From the NCBI GenBank assembly GCA_002309765.1, contig DBXY01000065.1:1-32466 (forward strand): a stretch of 32,466 nt of DNA, read 5' to 3'. The notes under the pieces are model-generated. The model was given only the letters and a program-made list of their open reading frames with translations, was not told where the DNA came from and made no database searches. Source of the DNA: Verrucomicrobia bacterium UBA1200. GTDB taxonomy: Bacteria > Verrucomicrobiota > Kiritimatiellia > RFP12 > UBA1067. Below are positions 1-7,601 of this stretch, piece by piece. A program made the position numbers and the translations under genes. How positions within the stretch are numbered: position 1 is the stretch's first letter; every line of letters starts with the position of its first letter.

Positions 1-53
1 TGTCTTTGATGGCGGCATTGTAGCATATTCCAGAAGAATCGTTGAAAGACAAG

Positions 54-89
54 AATCATCCAAATCATCCAAATCAATCAGACCATCAG
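54..89. repeat. Degenerate 9-bp tandem tract
   Basis: About four imperfect copies of an AATCATCCA-like unit run to and across the stop codon of the regulator gene. It is one of several unrelated short tandem tracts in the intergenic regions of this window. Confidence 0.6.
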
Positions 90-1180
90 CGGGGGAACGT
101 CGCGCCGCGCACGTAGGAACAGCATCCGCTGTATTTGCCGAACGCGCCCTTATCGAACCATTCCTGGACACAACGGGCGATTTCGCGTCCGTCCGCAAAC
201 GGATCGAACTCGATATGCGCGACATCCCCGTATGGAGAAAGCCCCGACTTTGAATTCGCGAACGAAACGACGCGTACGTCGCGCGGCACGGACACGCCCG
301 CGTCGCGCAACGCCTTGAACGCCCCAAGGGCCAGATAGTCGTCGGTGAAGAAGAAGAGGTCGGGTAAAGCCCTGTCCCGCAAAAAACACTTCATCCTCGA
401 ATAGGCTGTGCGGACAATCGCGTCGAGGTTCGCAGGACCATCGACCAGCAGCTTGACTCGCTCGCACCGGATTCCCGCGCGTTCCAGCGCGGTTGATGCA
501 TCGAGATAGGGATGTCCGCCAAAGTCAAGCTGGACGACGCGCTTCAGCCTGGCGGTGCGACAGTCGGCGACGAACGCCGCTATCGCCGGTGCATAGTCGT
601 AGTGAGCGACCCCAACGTGGCGGGCGTAGCGGGAACGCCTCGCCTCCATCCCGACGGTTACGAAACTGCATCCGCTTTCGGACACGAGCTGCATCGCGTT
701 TTTCAGGCTGCTATAACAGGAGCGCAGAATCACAAGCCCGGGCTTTTCGGCAAGAGCATCCTTGAGCGGAAGCAGAAACGGACGGTCTCCGCCCCCGCCG
801 AGCGGAAGCATGATCACCCTGTATCCTTCCGCGCGAAAGACCTTGCTGCACTGAAAAAGGCTGTTGGACGGGCCGAAAGAAGTCCAAGGATCGATGTTGA
901 CGTCAAGCACGGTCCTGTTCGGTGCGGCGAGTGCCTTCAGCACCAGGCATCCGATACGCTGGCGCGATGCGACGATTCCGTCTGCCGCGAGCGTACGCAG
1001 GGCGGAACGGACTACGCACTCGCTCACGTTCAGGCGCTTCGCAATCGCACCCCGTGCCGGAAGCGTATCGCCCGGCGCATAGCGCCCAGAGGCGATGAGC
1101 GAACGGATACCCTCCTCGACCTGACGCGTAAGCGTCTTGCCGGAACGAGGGTCTATGCTCACCTGAAAACGGTCATCCAT
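86..1180 (-). CDS. GntR-type regulator with LacI-like ligand-binding domain
   Basis: A 364-residue DNA-binding repressor or activator. Residues about 15-80 form a GntR winged helix-turn-helix, with a short-promoter-style segment (QVEEGIRSLIASGRYAPGD) followed by the recognition region around RLNVSECVVRSALRTLAADGIV. The rest, from about residue 90, resembles the periplasmic-binding-protein-like sensor of LacI/GalR regulators, including a late FTDDYLALGAFKALRDAGVSVP-like region typical of that fold. Such GntR-LacI hybrids usually respond to sugars; the ligand here is not readable. The ATG at 1180 is preceded by a GGGAAAGG ribosome-binding site. The gene starts 15 nt after the thioredoxin-fold gene, so the two are probably co-transcribed. 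The stop codon lies inside a short tandem-repeat tract (54-89). The fold assignment is firm; the target is unknown. Confidence 0.85.
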   Translation of the reverse strand: MDDRFQVSIDPRSGKTLTRQVEEGIRSLIASGRYAPGDTLPARGAIAKRLNVSECVVRSALRTLAADGIVASRQRIGCLVLKALAAPNRTVLDVNIDPWTSFGPSNSLFQCSKVFRAEGYRVIMLPLGGGGDRPFLLPLKDALAEKPGLVILRSCYSSLKNAMQLVSESGCSFVTVGMEARRSRYARHVGVAHYDYAPAIAAFVADCRTARLKRVVQLDFGGHPYLDASTALERAGIRCERVKLLVDGPANLDAIVRTAYSRMKCFLRDRALPDLFFFTDDYLALGAFKALRDAGVSVPRDVRVVSFANSKSGLSPYGDVAHIEFDPFADGREIARCVQEWFDKGAFGKYSGCCSYVRGATFPR

Positions 1181-1195
1181 ACCTTTCCCAATTCA

Positions 1196-2233
1196 TCACG
1201 GTGCGCGGTGTTTGGTACGAAAATCCATGAGATGCTCGGCGTAAGCCTTGGGACCACCGTTCCTGTAGCCCGTCGCGCCCACCTTTTGGCCGTCGCCGTC
1301 GAGGATGAGCGCGGTGGGGAAACCTTCGATCCCGTATTTTTTCACGAGCTTCGGGTTCTCCTTCTTCGCACGTTCGGAGAGAACACCCTTGTTTTCGGGC
1401 GAATCAATGAAAACAAGCACGTAGTCCTTCTGGACGGCAGGAACGAACTCCGGCTTCGCAAACACTTCGCGCTCCAGTTTCTTGCACCATCCGCACCAAT
1501 CGCTTCCCGAAAAACACACATAGACTAGTTTCCCCTCTGCCTTGGCCTTCGCAAGCGCCTCGTCAAGGTTGTCCGTGAACCCCGGCGGCGTGGACGACTT
1601 CGGTTTCGCGGTTTTGTCGAACGGCACCACGCCCAATTTGGGGTCGGGCATGGGTGCGGGCTTTGGTGGCAAGACTACCGCGTTCTTGCCGTCGCTGTCG
1701 GCCTTATTGGCGAACAGGACGTTGACCGGCGCATCGCAGATGAAGAACGAGTTGTTGCGCGGCGCGCCCTCCTTCGCCTCCAGCTCGCCGCTGATTCTGA
1801 CCGACTTAAGCAGCAAATCCTTCTTGTATGGCTCGTTGCCGCCCGCGCCGAGTATGACGATCTTCGTGGTCTTCCCCTTGCCGGATATAAGCCCGGAGGC
1901 ACTTGTGCCGAAGGGATCCTCGCCAAGAACGCTCTCGTCGAAGTTGGCACCCAGGTAGATCCTTGACTTGAGATCCGTCGGGAAATTGTATTCAAGATAG
2001 AAGGCCGCAAGGTTACCTGGCGGCACGACGATGCGCGTCTGGGGCGGAAGGACCTTCGGGCTCACCGCGTCATCATCGTTGGCGGACATAACGGAGACAC
2101 CGGTCAGTCTCACCTTGAAGTCCTCCACCTTCGGCGCGTCAGCAAACGCCGCCACGCCCGCACCCATCGCGAACACGACAAGGAGAGCGCTTAGAGTTCT
2201 ACTCCTGCGGATTCCTGTAACTTTCTTCTTCAT
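1196..2233 (-). CDS. Secreted thioredoxin-fold protein
   Basis: A predicted exported protein of 345 residues. The N-terminus has a basic segment, a hydrophobic core (LSALLVVFAMGAGVAAFA) and an Ala-X-Ala-type cleavage region. A middle domain of about 150 residues has no recognised family. The C-terminal 120 residues are thioredoxin-like: a CGWC redox motif in SDWCGWCKKLEREVF and a cis-proline in GFPT, as in the thioredoxin_7/DUF255-like group. The likely role is thiol-disulfide exchange outside the cytoplasm; the partner is unknown. An in-frame ATG lies five codons upstream (2248). I chose 2233 because GGGAG sits 7 nt before it and the signal peptide then begins MKKK. The regulator gene follows after 15 nt. 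Confidence 0.8.
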   Translation of the reverse strand: MKKKVTGIRRSRTLSALLVVFAMGAGVAAFADAPKVEDFKVRLTGVSVMSANDDDAVSPKVLPPQTRIVVPPGNLAAFYLEYNFPTDLKSRIYLGANFDESVLGEDPFGTSASGLISGKGKTTKIVILGAGGNEPYKKDLLLKSVRISGELEAKEGAPRNNSFFICDAPVNVLFANKADSDGKNAVVLPPKPAPMPDPKLGVVPFDKTAKPKSSTPPGFTDNLDEALAKAKAEGKLVYVCFSGSDWCGWCKKLEREVFAKPEFVPAVQKDYVLVFIDSPENKGVLSERAKKENPKLVKKYGIEGFPTALILDGDGQKVGATGYRNGGPKAYAEHLMDFRTKHRAP

Positions 2234-2263
2234 TGTTGTTTCTCCCATCGGTTTTGTTCCTTA

Positions 2264-2308
2264 TTTCTAGAAATCTAGAATTCAGGATTCTAGTAGCCTA
2301 GAAATCTG
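2264..2308. repeat. CTAG-rich repeat, left copy
   Basis: An A/T-rich tract with four CTAG tetramers in 45 bp, starting TTTCTAGAAATCTAGAA. It shares its first 14 bases with a second tract at 2976-3011, in the same orientation, on the other side of the four-helix-bundle gene. CTAG is normally one of the rarest tetramers in bacterial genomes. Confidence 0.7.
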
Positions 2309-2314
2309 GCCTCT

Positions 2315-2948
2315 TTATTCCAGGGTTTTGAGCCTGGCTTTTAGGGCTGCGTTCTCTGCCTCAAGGGCGGCGACCCGCGCCTTGAGGGTGGCGATTTCCT
2401 CGTTCTGGGTCTGCCGGCGCCCAAGGCGTGTCGCAGTCATACGTTCGCGGATGCCGCCGTTTTCGACAAAGTCTTTCTCCTTCTTTTCCAGAGTCGTGGT
2501 CATCATTTTGTCAACCATGTGACAGAGCGTGATAGCGCAATTGGCAAGTTCCTCATCGTTCCACTTCTCAAAGTACGGCTCATAGTCGGGAAGGTCGTTG
2601 TGCGTGCGGCAGAATCTGAGCAGATCATTGTACCGATGGTGTTTTGAGTTCCAGTGTGCAAGCGAATGTGCGGTGATGTAGTCGAGATAATCCTCTTTCA
2701 ATTCCTTGATGCTCGAACGCGCGACATTCAGGAGTTTCAATTCCATTTCCATCGATGTCACGCCATCGGCCAGCCTCGACAATATTCTGCTTACCGTTCC
2801 GCGCCGCCTGAACCATCTGATCGACCGTGCGATCACCGTACTTTGGCAGGGAACGGCGGCAAAAGGCAATGGTCATCTGGTACAGCACAAGGCTCTTGCG
2901 ATAGTAGTAGAGGTCCTTCCATTTGGTCTGATTCTTCAGGATCGCCAT
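2315..2948 (-). pseudogene. Four-helix-bundle protein, frameshifted
   Basis: Two overlapping reading frames together make one protein of about 210 residues. The first frame starts at 2948 (MAILKNQTKWKDLYYYRKS) and matches the four-helix-bundle (S23/IVP-like, 'suffix domain') family through KQNIVE. The match then continues in the other frame with LADGVTSMEMELKLLNVARSSIKELKEDY. The shift falls at about 2775: reading GAG-G-CTG shows one extra G, or two lost bases, on the minus strand. The C-terminal 30 residues form a leucine-zipper-like coiled coil (ATLKARVAALEAENAALKAR). Family members are small helical proteins of mostly unknown function, often found as scattered cassettes or as accessory proteins of diversity-generating retroelements. 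No reverse transcriptase is visible here. The gene may be dead, or the shift may be a sequencing error. Confidence 0.8.
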
Positions 2949-2975
2949 CGAAGTTGCTTCTTTTTATGGTTGCTC

Positions 2976-3011
2976 TTTCTAGAAATCTAAGATTCTAGAA
3001 TTCTAGATTTT
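2976..3011. repeat. CTAG-rich repeat, right copy
   Basis: Three CTAG tetramers in 36 bp, starting TTTCTAGAAATCTAAGA. It lies between the lpxD stop codon and the start of the four-helix-bundle gene, in the same orientation as the copy at 2264-2308. Confidence 0.7.
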
Positions 3012-3016
3012 CGGAC

Positions 3017-4075
3017 TTATGACAACCCGTTGGAAAGCTGAGCGGACAATTCAGCGACCTGGCGCTTTAAATCGGCAAGCTGCTGTTTCATCTTTTCCAC
3101 TTGACGCGGAACCAGTAGCTGCTGAGCGAACTCTTTCTTTGGGCAAGCCGGGGCCCCGATGTAATATTCGCCTTCCGGGACATCTTTGGTAACGCCGGCG
3201 GCCGGACCGACCTGGGCGCGGTCGTGGATTTTGATGTGGCCGGAAATCCCGGCCTGAGCCCAAATCAAACACCCGTCGCCAATGATGGTGCTGCCCGCCA
3301 CTCCAGCTTGAGCAATAATGCCGCTGTAGTTGCCGACCTGAACGTTGTGTCCGATTTGGACCAAATTGTCAATCTTGGAACTGTATCCGACCCGGGTACG
3401 GCCGAAACGGGCACGGTCAATGGTGGTGTTGCTGCCGATTTCCACATCGTCGCAAAGCTCCACAATGCCCAACTGCGGTATTTTGTCCACACGAATGGTG
3501 CCGTTGGGCAGGAACACCGGATTGTAGCCGTAACCGTCGCCGCCGATGCGCACCCCGCAATGCAAAATCACGTGCTTGCCCAACACGCAACCCTCGCGCA
3601 CCGTTACCTGCGGGTAAAGATGCGATCCCTCGCCGATCTTAACCCGCTGGCCGATGAAAACCTGCGCCTCGATAACCGCGTCATCGCCGATTTCCGCGCC
3701 GTCTTCAATCACCGTCCACGGACCGATATGCACCCGTGCGCCAATCTTGGCCGTTTCCGCCACCACCGCGGTGGGATGGATACCGGGTTCGCGCACCACT
3801 TCCGGCGGGGCGAACCAAACCGCCGCGGTTCCAAACGCGGCGTTCGGGTCGGAAACGCGAATCACCGCCTTGGCGGAGGTTTCGCCCGCCCAAGAGTTTT
3901 CCACCAAAATCGCCGTCGCTTTGGTGGCGGTCAGTTGCTTGGCGTACTTGCGGTCCTTATAGAAGGACAAGTCACCGTCGCGCGCCTCGGCAAGCGATGC
4001 CAGAGCGGTGACCTCCAAAGCTCCGTCACCCGTCAACGTACCGTTCAAACGCGCAGCAACTTCAGATAGCAACAT
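3017..4075 (-). CDS. lpxD: UDP-3-O-acylglucosamine N-acyltransferase
   Basis: LpxD transfers a 3-hydroxyacyl chain from acyl carrier protein to UDP-3-O-acylglucosamine, the third step of lipid A synthesis in the cytoplasm. The 352-residue length is normal. Residues 1-95 form the N-terminal uridine-binding domain. From about residue 100 a left-handed beta-helix of hexapeptide repeats follows, with the GGDGYGY motif (178-184) and the probable catalytic His243 in IDNLVQIGHNVQVG. The C-terminus is helical, as in trimeric LpxD. AAGGAG stands about 10 nt before the ATG. It is the last gene of the bamA-skp-lpxD run, the same order as in enterobacteria. The fabZ and lpxA genes that often follow are absent; a repeat-flanked four-helix cassette lies there instead. 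Confidence 0.96.
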   Translation of the reverse strand: MLLSEVAARLNGTLTGDGALEVTALASLAEARDGDLSFYKDRKYAKQLTATKATAILVENSWAGETSAKAVIRVSDPNAAFGTAAVWFAPPEVVREPGIHPTAVVAETAKIGARVHIGPWTVIEDGAEIGDDAVIEAQVFIGQRVKIGEGSHLYPQVTVREGCVLGKHVILHCGVRIGGDGYGYNPVFLPNGTIRVDKIPQLGIVELCDDVEIGSNTTIDRARFGRTRVGYSSKIDNLVQIGHNVQVGNYSGIIAQAGVAGSTIIGDGCLIWAQAGISGHIKIHDRAQVGPAAGVTKDVPEGEYYIGAPACPKKEFAQQLLVPRQVEKMKQQLADLKRQVAELSAQLSNGLS

Positions 4076-4107
4076 GGCGGAAAACTCCTTTGGGGGTAAA
4101 GCGAGGA

Positions 4108-4710
4108 TTACTTTTTGTCGGCGTCCTCGGCGGCGGCCTTCTCTTTATCCTTGGCCTTGGCTTCGTGACGAACCTTCGGGTCAACGTTCATCCGTTTAAG
4201 AATCTCATCGGTAACGTCCATCGCCGGATCAAAATACGCCAAGGTGGTGGAATCCATCACCATCGACAGCTTCTTCTCGGCGGCGTACTTGTGGACGACC
4301 TCGCGGATGTCGCCGGTAACCTGGCGGAGCAAACGGCTGTCCAGCTCGGACAACTCGCGCTGCAGTTTCTGCATCTCGGCGCGAAGGTCCTTGTCCGCCT
4401 CGGCCAGCACATCGCGGTGCTTCATCATCTTGGCCTCCGCCTCCTGGCGGGCGGCTTCGTTCAACGCCGGATTACGGGCTTCCTTGACCGCGTTCTCGTA
4501 GTCGGCGCGCAACTGTTCAAAACGGTCGCGCTGTTTGTCCAGCTTCGCCTGGTAATCCTTTTCGGTGTCCTGCATCAGTTTGCGATCGCGCTCGCGGCTG
4601 GGATGGAAACGGACCAGATCGACCATGTTCACGACCACGGTCTTTTCCTGCGCGAAACCGGCGGTGGCAGCCGCCAAAACCGACATCAAAACAAAACCCA
4701 TCAGCTTCAT
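4108..4710 (-). CDS. skp: OmpH/Skp-family periplasmic chaperone
   Basis: A 200-residue exported chaperone that holds unfolded outer-membrane proteins for delivery to the Bam complex. It has a signal peptide (MKLMGFVLMSVLAAATAGFA, then QEK), a short beta segment (VVVNMVDLVRF) and a long highly charged helical region (about 40-140) that forms the tentacles of the Skp trimer. A second short beta segment follows (LSMVMDSTTLAYFDPAMDVTDEIL), as expected for the OmpH fold. The lysine/alanine-rich C-terminal tail is longer than in E. coli Skp. The ribosome-binding site AAAGGA precedes the ATG. It sits 35 nt after bamA and 32 nt before lpxD, so the three genes are very likely one operon. Confidence 0.93.
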   Translation of the reverse strand: MKLMGFVLMSVLAAATAGFAQEKTVVVNMVDLVRFHPSRERDRKLMQDTEKDYQAKLDKQRDRFEQLRADYENAVKEARNPALNEAARQEAEAKMMKHRDVLAEADKDLRAEMQKLQRELSELDSRLLRQVTGDIREVVHKYAAEKKLSMVMDSTTLAYFDPAMDVTDEILKRMNVDPKVRHEAKAKDKEKAAAEDADKK

Positions 4711-4745
4711 TTTAGAATCCTTTCTTTATGCAAACCAAACCAGAC

Positions 4746-7154
4746 TTATTCAAAACCGATCAAGAAGGAGAAGATCTCCTCATCCGTGTAGTCGTCATCG
4801 TCATGAACCGGCTTCGCGAAATCGAGACGAATCGGGAAACCGGGAATGTCAATCCGCAACCCGACACCAACCGAGGCCGAATACTTGGAGAAATCGGCGT
4901 CAAACTCGTCCTCGCCCAACGAACCGATATCAAAGAAGGTCGCGAAACGCACCGCCTTGAACACGGGAATGGTGTATTCAAACGACGCCATCGCCAACGT
5001 CTGTCCGCCGATGGCGGCGTGACGGTGGCCGCTCTCGCGATGCACCTTCGGGCCAATGTCGCGATACTCGACACCGCGGATCGAGCGCGGGCCGCCCAAG
5101 AACAACCGCTCGTAAACCGGCAGATCGCCATTATAAGCGTCAACCGTTTCGATACGGCCACGGACGCTGAACACATGCTTATACCAAGGCAACTCGAACC
5201 AGTGCTTGTAGTTGGCGCCAACCTTGTAAAACTCGTTGTCGCCGACACCGCCCTCGGACGCATCGCCGAAGATAGTGGCCTGATAGCCGCGGGTCGGGAA
5301 GAACGGATGGTTACGCTTGTCCTCAGACCAGTAGAGCCGGAAAATACTGTTCAGGTTATCGCCGTATTTATCCTCCTGCCAGCGGAAGTAACCCTTATCC
5401 GCATCCCAGCGGTCATCATCGCCGAATTCGAGTTCGTCGCCATCGGCATCGTAGCCCCACCCCTTCTCAACATCGTCCATCTGGACCTGCTCAAGGGTGT
5501 AACGCATTCCGACGCGTCCGGCCAGTTTATAACCGAAGATATCAATTTCCTGCATCGGGTACGAAAGCCCGACCGCTCCGCCGGTGCGGATCTCGTCGTA
5601 TTCGTCGTACCAGCGCATCCTGCGGTACAGATCGACATCCAAGCGCAGCGGCTTGTCAAACAGCCACGGCTCCGACCACTGCACCTCCACCGTCTGGCGG
5701 CGGGAACCGACTTCCACGCCGAGGCGGGCCTTCTGGCCGCCGCCGGTGAAATTCGGCCAATTCAAAATGTCGAAATTGTTTTGGGAAATTTCAAGGAAAC
5801 CCACCACGTTATCGACGCTGGAGAGACCGACACCCACCATGAAGTTTCCGGTGCGTTGTTCGTCGACCTCGTAAACCAGATCGCGGGCGCCTTTTTCATC
5901 CTCGTTCTCGGTGTAGTGGCGGACATCCGAGAAGTAACCCATGTTTTTCAGGCGGCGCTCGTTCTGCTCGATGCGGACGGTGTCCATCTTGGAACCGGGG
6001 CTCATCATCACCTCGCGGCGGATGACCTTGGACTTGGTCTTGTCGTTGCCGCGAATGATAATGTCGCGGACATAAACCACCGGCCCTTCTTCAACATTGT
6101 AAGTAATCGCCATGCGGCCCGGTTTGCCGGCGATAGTGATTGGCTTGGTGTCCACCACGCAATCGGCATAACCGCGGGAACCGTAGAAATCGCGAATACC
6201 CTTGGCGGAAGCCTCGATGTCCGCAGCCCCGGCCACGTCATCGGCCTTAATTTTCGCCGCCGCCCGGACCTGACTCTCCGGGAATTTGGTGATGCCCTTA
6301 ACATCGACGGACTCTACCGTGTAAAGGTCGCCTTCTGAGACGTTGAACACAATGTTGACCTTTTCATCGCCCAATGCCTCGCGAACCGGCGGCGCCACGC
6401 GGGCGTCAAGATATCCGCGGTTGTGGTAAACCTCTTCGGCGGCGCGACGGGCCTCCTCCAAATCCTGCGCGGAAATGGGGGTGTCGGTGAACCAACCGCG
6501 AGGATCGTACCAAGGATATTTGCCGAACGAGGTGCGAAGATCCTTTTCCTCGATGGAAAGATTATTCCTGAAGACATAGTCTTTGATCTTCGCCCGTTCG
6601 CCTTCTTTGATGGTAAAGGAAACGTTCGCGTAGGCGGGCTTGCCTTCCAGCGGAATGATCTCCGTCACGATGCTCACGTCCGGGAAGTATTCTTTGATAT
6701 ACTTTTTGCGGATATTGGCGGCGCGCTCGACCAAAATCGGCTCATCGATAAAATCGCCGTCCTTAAGCTCGGACAGCTTGGCGATCTTGGAGCTTTTCAA
6801 GTGCTCGTTACCCTTGACAATCAGCGGACCGGCAAAACGGTGACGGCGGCGGATGACGTAATTGATCCGCTTCCCGCCCTCGTTGTCAAGGTCAATAATC
6901 TCCGCCCCCACGTAAGCGTAACGCTTGGTGTCCAGTAACGTCTTCACGTCCTTGGCGATCACCTGGCTCAAGTCCATCTGGGACATCTGGTCGCCCACCG
7001 AAAGTGAACTGTGCGACAACACGTCGTTATCGTCACCACCTATCTGGTTCAAAGACCTAACCTTCACCTCTTTAATCTTGATATCAGCCGCATTGGCCGC
7101 AAAAGCCGCAAACAATACGGCGATTACCGCAAAAAGACGTGCAAACATTCGCAT
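4746..7154 (-). CDS. bamA: Outer-membrane protein assembly factor BamA
   Basis: The central Bam-complex subunit, which folds beta-barrel proteins into the outer membrane; 802 residues is a usual length. A signal peptide ends at about residue 22 (FAAFAANA). Five POTRA-like repeats follow to about residue 425, with typical VRDIIIRGNDKTKSKVIRREVMMSPG-type segments, then a 16-strand barrel. The conserved loop-6 motif appears as RSIRGVE (VRGF in E. coli). The protein ends IGFE, so the usual terminal aromatic is the penultimate residue. AAGGAG lies 7 nt before the ATG. A weak promoter candidate is a TTGCTT/TAATAA pair with a long 19-nt spacer at about 7220-7250. The upstream tRNA terminator insulates the operon from tRNA transcription. 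Confidence 0.96.
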   Translation of the reverse strand: MRMFARLFAVIAVLFAAFAANAADIKIKEVKVRSLNQIGGDDNDVLSHSSLSVGDQMSQMDLSQVIAKDVKTLLDTKRYAYVGAEIIDLDNEGGKRINYVIRRRHRFAGPLIVKGNEHLKSSKIAKLSELKDGDFIDEPILVERAANIRKKYIKEYFPDVSIVTEIIPLEGKPAYANVSFTIKEGERAKIKDYVFRNNLSIEEKDLRTSFGKYPWYDPRGWFTDTPISAQDLEEARRAAEEVYHNRGYLDARVAPPVREALGDEKVNIVFNVSEGDLYTVESVDVKGITKFPESQVRAAAKIKADDVAGAADIEASAKGIRDFYGSRGYADCVVDTKPITIAGKPGRMAITYNVEEGPVVYVRDIIIRGNDKTKSKVIRREVMMSPGSKMDTVRIEQNERRLKNMGYFSDVRHYTENEDEKGARDLVYEVDEQRTGNFMVGVGLSSVDNVVGFLEISQNNFDILNWPNFTGGGQKARLGVEVGSRRQTVEVQWSEPWLFDKPLRLDVDLYRRMRWYDEYDEIRTGGAVGLSYPMQEIDIFGYKLAGRVGMRYTLEQVQMDDVEKGWGYDADGDELEFGDDDRWDADKGYFRWQEDKYGDNLNSIFRLYWSEDKRNHPFFPTRGYQATIFGDASEGGVGDNEFYKVGANYKHWFELPWYKHVFSVRGRIETVDAYNGDLPVYERLFLGGPRSIRGVEYRDIGPKVHRESGHRHAAIGGQTLAMASFEYTIPVFKAVRFATFFDIGSLGEDEFDADFSKYSASVGVGLRIDIPGFPIRLDFAKPVHDDDDYTDEEIFSFLIGFE

Positions 7155-7165
7155 CGCGACACTCC

Positions 7166-7180
7166 TTGTTACAATAACAA
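7166..7180 (-). promoter_or_regulatory. Small palindrome touching the bamA ribosome-binding site
   Basis: A perfect 6-3-6 inverted repeat, read on the minus strand as TTGTTAttgTAACAA, whose last two bases are the first two of the AAGGAG site. It could be a small hairpin modulating translation or a protein-binding site. No regulator is identified. Confidence 0.4.
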
Positions 7181-7284
7181 CCTATGGGAAGAACCCAAAC
7201 GGGCACACCCGTCCTTGAAAAGATTATTAAACCGTAAAACCGACGGAAAAGCAAGCCGAAACCTTACTCGCGGCAAAGATTTTC

Positions 7285-7323
7285 TAAAAGAAAAACGCGC
7301 CGGGGATAAACCGCCAGGCGCGT
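7285..7323 (-). terminator. Terminator of the tRNA-Phe transcript
   Basis: On the minus strand, seven-base arms ACGCGCC (7317-7323) and GGCGCGT (7295-7301) form a stem followed directly by TTTTTCTTTT. It starts seven bases after the encoded CCA of the tRNA. Confidence 0.85.
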
Positions 7324-7329
7324 TCAAAA

Positions 7330-7405
<76 letters not shown>

Positions 7406-7442
7406 ATTTCGTCTGCGCCATTGCGGCGCAAAAACGTGTGAT

Positions 7443-7471
7443 AAATTATCAAATCGGCGCGCATAAGTCAA
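7443..7471 (-). promoter_or_regulatory. Sigma70-type promoter for tRNA-Phe
   Basis: On the minus strand TTGACT (7466-7471), a 17-nt spacer and TAATTT (7443-7448), about 38 nt upstream of the mature tRNA. The transcribed leader contains a small hairpin (TGCGCC/GGCGCA at about 7412-7428). Confidence 0.75.
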
Positions 7472-7541
7472 CAGCAAAAACAAAAAAAATGAATTTTCAC
7501 GCCTTTAATCGGCCGAAAAGCCGGATTTGCCGCAATGCGGG

Positions 7542-7570
7542 TTGACTTTGTGGCGGTTTTAGCATAAGAT
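7542..7570 (+). promoter_or_regulatory. Sigma70-type promoter for the membrane protein-pepN pair
   Basis: TTGACT (7542-7547), a 17-nt spacer and TAAGAT (7565-7570), about 30 nt before the start codon at 7602. It is divergent from the tRNA promoter. Confidence 0.75.
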
Positions 7571-7601
7571 TTTCAAGTGCTACGGCAAATCGGGGGACGT
7601 G

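Noticed and set aside
512..1528. Long plus-strand open frame across the regulator and thioredoxin genes
   Set aside because: It spans two clearly coding minus-strand genes and matches no family.
4728..6338. A 536-codon plus-strand open frame
   Set aside because: It lies antisense to bamA and has no family features; bamA is unambiguous on the other strand.
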